Assembly: GCA_002398845.1 (NCBI GenBank)
Contig: DHBY01000007.1
Span: 1 to 6,607 of the forward strand
From: Firmicutes bacterium UBA4916
Lineage (GTDB): Bacteria; Bacillota; Clostridia; Tissierellales; Tepidimicrobiaceae
Length of the DNA: 6,607 nt
Direction of reading: 5' to 3'
Shown here: piece by piece, positions 4,810 through 6,607 of the stretch
Layout: the number at the start of each line of letters is the position of its first letter
How positions within the stretch are numbered: the first letter of the stretch is position 1
Notes under the pieces: model-generated
Databases searched by the model: none
The model's input: the letters and a program-made list of their open reading frames with translations, nothing else
Told to the model about the DNA's origin: nothing
Translations under genes and position numbers: made by a program

Positions 4810-6506
4810 ACAGCTTCCCTCCTTTGTTTCTTGGGTATTCTTATAGTAACTGTTGTTCCCTTATTGAGCTGACTGTCTATGATTAGCCCATATTCCTCCC
4901 CATATTTAGTTTTTAGTCTATTGTTGACATTGGCTAATCCTATACTATTTGAATTATCCTTTTCATTAAACAACGAAGATAATGTATCCTTGTCCATTCC
5001 TACTCCGTCATCCTTTACCATAAGAACTGTTTCCCATTCACTATCCAATGCGGTTATTTCTACAGTCCCACCCTCAATTTTTTCTAAAACCCCATGTTTT
5101 ATGGCATTTTCAACAATTGGCTGGAGTAATAATGGCGGCAGTATACAGTCTATATTTTCTGGAATATTGTAAATGATTTTTAACTTGTCCCCAAACCTTG
5201 CTTTTTCTATTTCTACATATGAATTAATATGTTCAATCTCCTTAGATAATTCTACTTCATCACTTCCTTCTTGTAAGTTATTTCTAAAATAATTTCCGAG
5301 ATGTATGAGTAATCTTCTGGCATTGTCTGGTTGGGTTCTTATTAATGACACTATGGTGTTTATAGCATTAAATAGAAAGTGAGGATTTATTTGTGCTTGT
5401 AGTGCTTTTAATTCGGATTTTGATAATAATTCTGATTGATAATCTATTTTTCTTAATTCAATTTGAGTTGAGAATAAAAGCCCTAAACCTAAGGCTAACT
5501 CTGATTCTACCTTAGTTATGGAGTTTTCTTCATCTTTATATAATTTTAATGTCCCGATAACTTTATTATCTTCTTTTAAGGGTATTATTATTGCTGATTT
5601 CAACCTGCAATTACTATTATCGCATCCTATTTCTTCCCTATTATTAGCTATTTTGCATTCCCCTTTTTTTAGTACCTCTTTAGTTAAAGTAGTCATTATA
5701 GGATTGCCTGGTAGATGATGATCCTCTCCAACCCCTACATGAGCCAATATCTTTTCTCTATCGGTGAAAGCAACTGCTTTTACATCAGTCATCTCCTTGA
5801 TTATCATAGCTGTTTCATAAGCAGTTTTTTCGTTAAAGCCTTTTCTAAAATACTTAATAGTTTTATTGGCAATTTTTAATGCTACTTGGGCTTGATAAGC
5901 AGATGCGGTTTCCAAATCTTTGAACACACTATCGGTTATTGCAATAAAAACAGCTATTCCAATTCCATTGGCGATTATCATTGGAATTCCTATTATTTTT
6001 ACTAAACTTAAAGCTTCATCAAAAGGTTTAGCGAATATCAATATTATTATCATCTGCATAACTTCTGCTAACATCCCAGAGCATAATGCAAATATAAGTT
6101 TATTTTCAGATCTATCCATCTTTTTTTTCAAAAAACCAGCCATAATTCCTTCTATAAATGTTGAAATAGCACAAGCCAAGGAAGTGAAACCCCCTATATC
6201 GATTAAAAATCTATGTCCTCCTGCAATCAATCCAGATAAAATTCCTACAAAAGGACCACCTAAAAGCCCCCCTACAAAAACACCTACCACTCGTGCATTG
6301 ACAATAGCCCCATTTATAGGTATTCCAGTATAAGTACCAATAATACCATAGATGCCAAAAATAATGGATAATAATGTTTTATCTTTAAAATTTATATTTT
6401 GTTTCGAAACCAGCTTTCTAAATAGTCCTACCTTTGACATAAAAAAAGCTATTACCATAATCAAACCTACTCGATTTACCAGGTTCTCGAAAAGTAAAAC
6501 TAACAG
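4806..6506 (-). CDS. lytS: LytS-family sensor histidine kinase, probable CTG start
   Basis: Membrane sensor kinase of the 5TM-5TMR_LYT/GAF/His_kinase type, expected to phosphorylate LytT. In the 566-residue model from CTG at 6506, about six hydrophobic segments span 1-190 (for example 3-23, 44-62, 73-97, 105-126, 137-159 and 165-190). A GAF-like domain covers about 200-345 with C284, C295 and C300. Then come the dimerisation motif ALQAQINPHFLFN with phosphoacceptor H376, the N box VENAIKHG (465-472), the G box DDGVGM (499-504) and GLANVNNRL (523-531). Starting at the TTG at 6464 gives 552 residues but removes the in-frame L-F-E-N-L-V-N-R-V-G segment that LytS proteins conserve at their N-terminus. 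An in-frame TAA (6509-6507) precedes the CTG, no ATG, GTG or TTG lies between, and AAAGGGGGGG ends 5 nt before the CTG. Function is secure; the start is probable. The signal is unknown; relatives respond to pyruvate or membrane state. Confidence 0.9.
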   Translation of the reverse strand: MLVLLFENLVNRVGLIMVIAFFMSKVGLFRKLVSKQNINFKDKTLLSIIFGIYGIIGTYTGIPINGAIVNARVVGVFVGGLLGGPFVGILSGLIAGGHRFLIDIGGFTSLACAISTFIEGIMAGFLKKKMDRSENKLIFALCSGMLAEVMQMIIILIFAKPFDEALSLVKIIGIPMIIANGIGIAVFIAITDSVFKDLETASAYQAQVALKIANKTIKYFRKGFNEKTAYETAMIIKEMTDVKAVAFTDREKILAHVGVGEDHHLPGNPIMTTLTKEVLKKGECKIANNREEIGCDNSNCRLKSAIIIPLKEDNKVIGTLKLYKDEENSITKVESELALGLGLLFSTQIELRKIDYQSELLSKSELKALQAQINPHFLFNAINTIVSLIRTQPDNARRLLIHLGNYFRNNLQEGSDEVELSKEIEHINSYVEIEKARFGDKLKIIYNIPENIDCILPPLLLQPIVENAIKHGVLEKIEGGTVEITALDSEWETVLMVKDDGVGMDKDTLSSLFNEKDNSNSIGLANVNNRLKTKYGEEYGLIIDSQLNKGTTVTIRIPKKQRREAV

Positions 6507-6511
6507 TTAAA

Positions 6512-6520
6512 CCCCCCCTT
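6512..6520 (-). promoter_or_regulatory. lytS ribosome binding site deciding the CTG start
   Basis: AAGGGGGGG on the minus strand ends 5 nt before the CTG at 6506. It is 47 nt from the TTG at 6464, far too distant to serve that start. It resembles the glpK ribosome binding site (AATAAAGGGGG), which suggests the same type of G-rich initiation region. Confidence 0.6.
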
Positions 6521-6540
6521 TATTCAATCTAATCAAATAT

Positions 6541-6569
6541 ATTATAATATACATATTCATAATGTACAA
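6541..6569 (-). promoter_or_regulatory. Candidate lytST promoter
   Basis: TTGTAC (6569-6564) lies 17 bp before a perfect TATAAT (6546-6541) on the minus strand. Transcription would begin near 6534, about 28 nt before the CTG start. A short dyad (TACAT at 6550-6554, ATGTA at 6562-6566) lies in the spacer and reaches into the -35 box; it may be an operator or chance. Confidence 0.45.
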
Positions 6570-6584
6570 TCTACAGTAAAAAAC

Positions 6585-6607
6585 TTGACAAGGGAGGATT
6601 ATGACAG
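6585..6607 (+). other. Possible start region of a divergent gene at the right edge
   Basis: On the plus strand AGGGAGG (6591-6597) precedes ATGACAG (6601-6607), which could open a gene divergent from lytST. The 3-nt spacing is short for a ribosome binding site. TTGACA at 6585-6590 is a perfect -35 box whose -10 would lie just outside the window. The two readings are not compatible with each other, and only two codons are visible. Confidence 0.2.

Noticed and set aside
4879..6333. Plus-strand open frames of 66-137 residues inside lytS, including the 137-residue frame at 5920-6333
   Set aside because: They are antisense shadows of the lytS kinase and membrane regions. Their hydrophobic or proline-rich composition is the complement of the real transmembrane codons.

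Overview
This is an AT-rich, low-GC Gram-positive stretch, most likely from an anaerobic Clostridia/Tissierellia-type Firmicute. The support is the AT-rich intergenic DNA, strong AGGAGG-like ribosome binding sites, a GlpP-type glycerol-3-phosphate antiterminator (a Firmicute regulator), a short clostridial-type CstA and a LytS/LytT pair. The genus cannot be fixed from the sequence. Five genes are complete. Either edge may hold the first few codons of a divergent gene.

Layout. Positions 1-239 are an AT-rich non-coding region with an imperfect inverted repeat (13-29/61-77) and the leader of glpP. glpP (240-803, +) converges on glpK (843-2342, -). The whole space between them is one perfect 24-bp hairpin (802-860), built around a 29-bp palindromic element that supplies the glpK stop codon. 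A 144-bp leader separates glpK from cstA (2487-3908, -). A 133-bp intergenic region separates cstA from lytT (4042-4809, -), which overlaps lytS by 4 bp. lytS is best read from a CTG codon at 6506 rather than the TTG at 6464. The right end (6507-6607) holds the lytST promoter and perhaps the start of a divergent gene.

How the genes fit together. GlpK makes glycerol-3-phosphate, which is the ligand of GlpP, so those two form a glycerol-utilisation module. LytST-type systems that sense or control pyruvate uptake are known in several bacteria (E. coli BtsSR with the CstA-family transporter BtsT; LytST with LrgAB/PftAB in Firmicutes). A LytST pair directly upstream of a CstA transporter is therefore best read as a pyruvate or carbon-scavenging module. 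All four minus-strand genes point the same way (lytS-lytT-cstA-glpK), but candidate promoters occur before lytS, cstA and glpK.

Most worth a second look: (1) a perfect 13-bp inverted repeat that would bury the glpK Shine-Dalgarno sequence; (2) the 24-bp hairpin in which the 3' coding end of glpK is mirrored on the glpP side around a REP-like core; (3) the probable CTG start of lytS; (4) the LytST-CstA linkage; (5) the absence from GlpK of the histidine that HPr phosphorylates in many Firmicute glycerol kinases.
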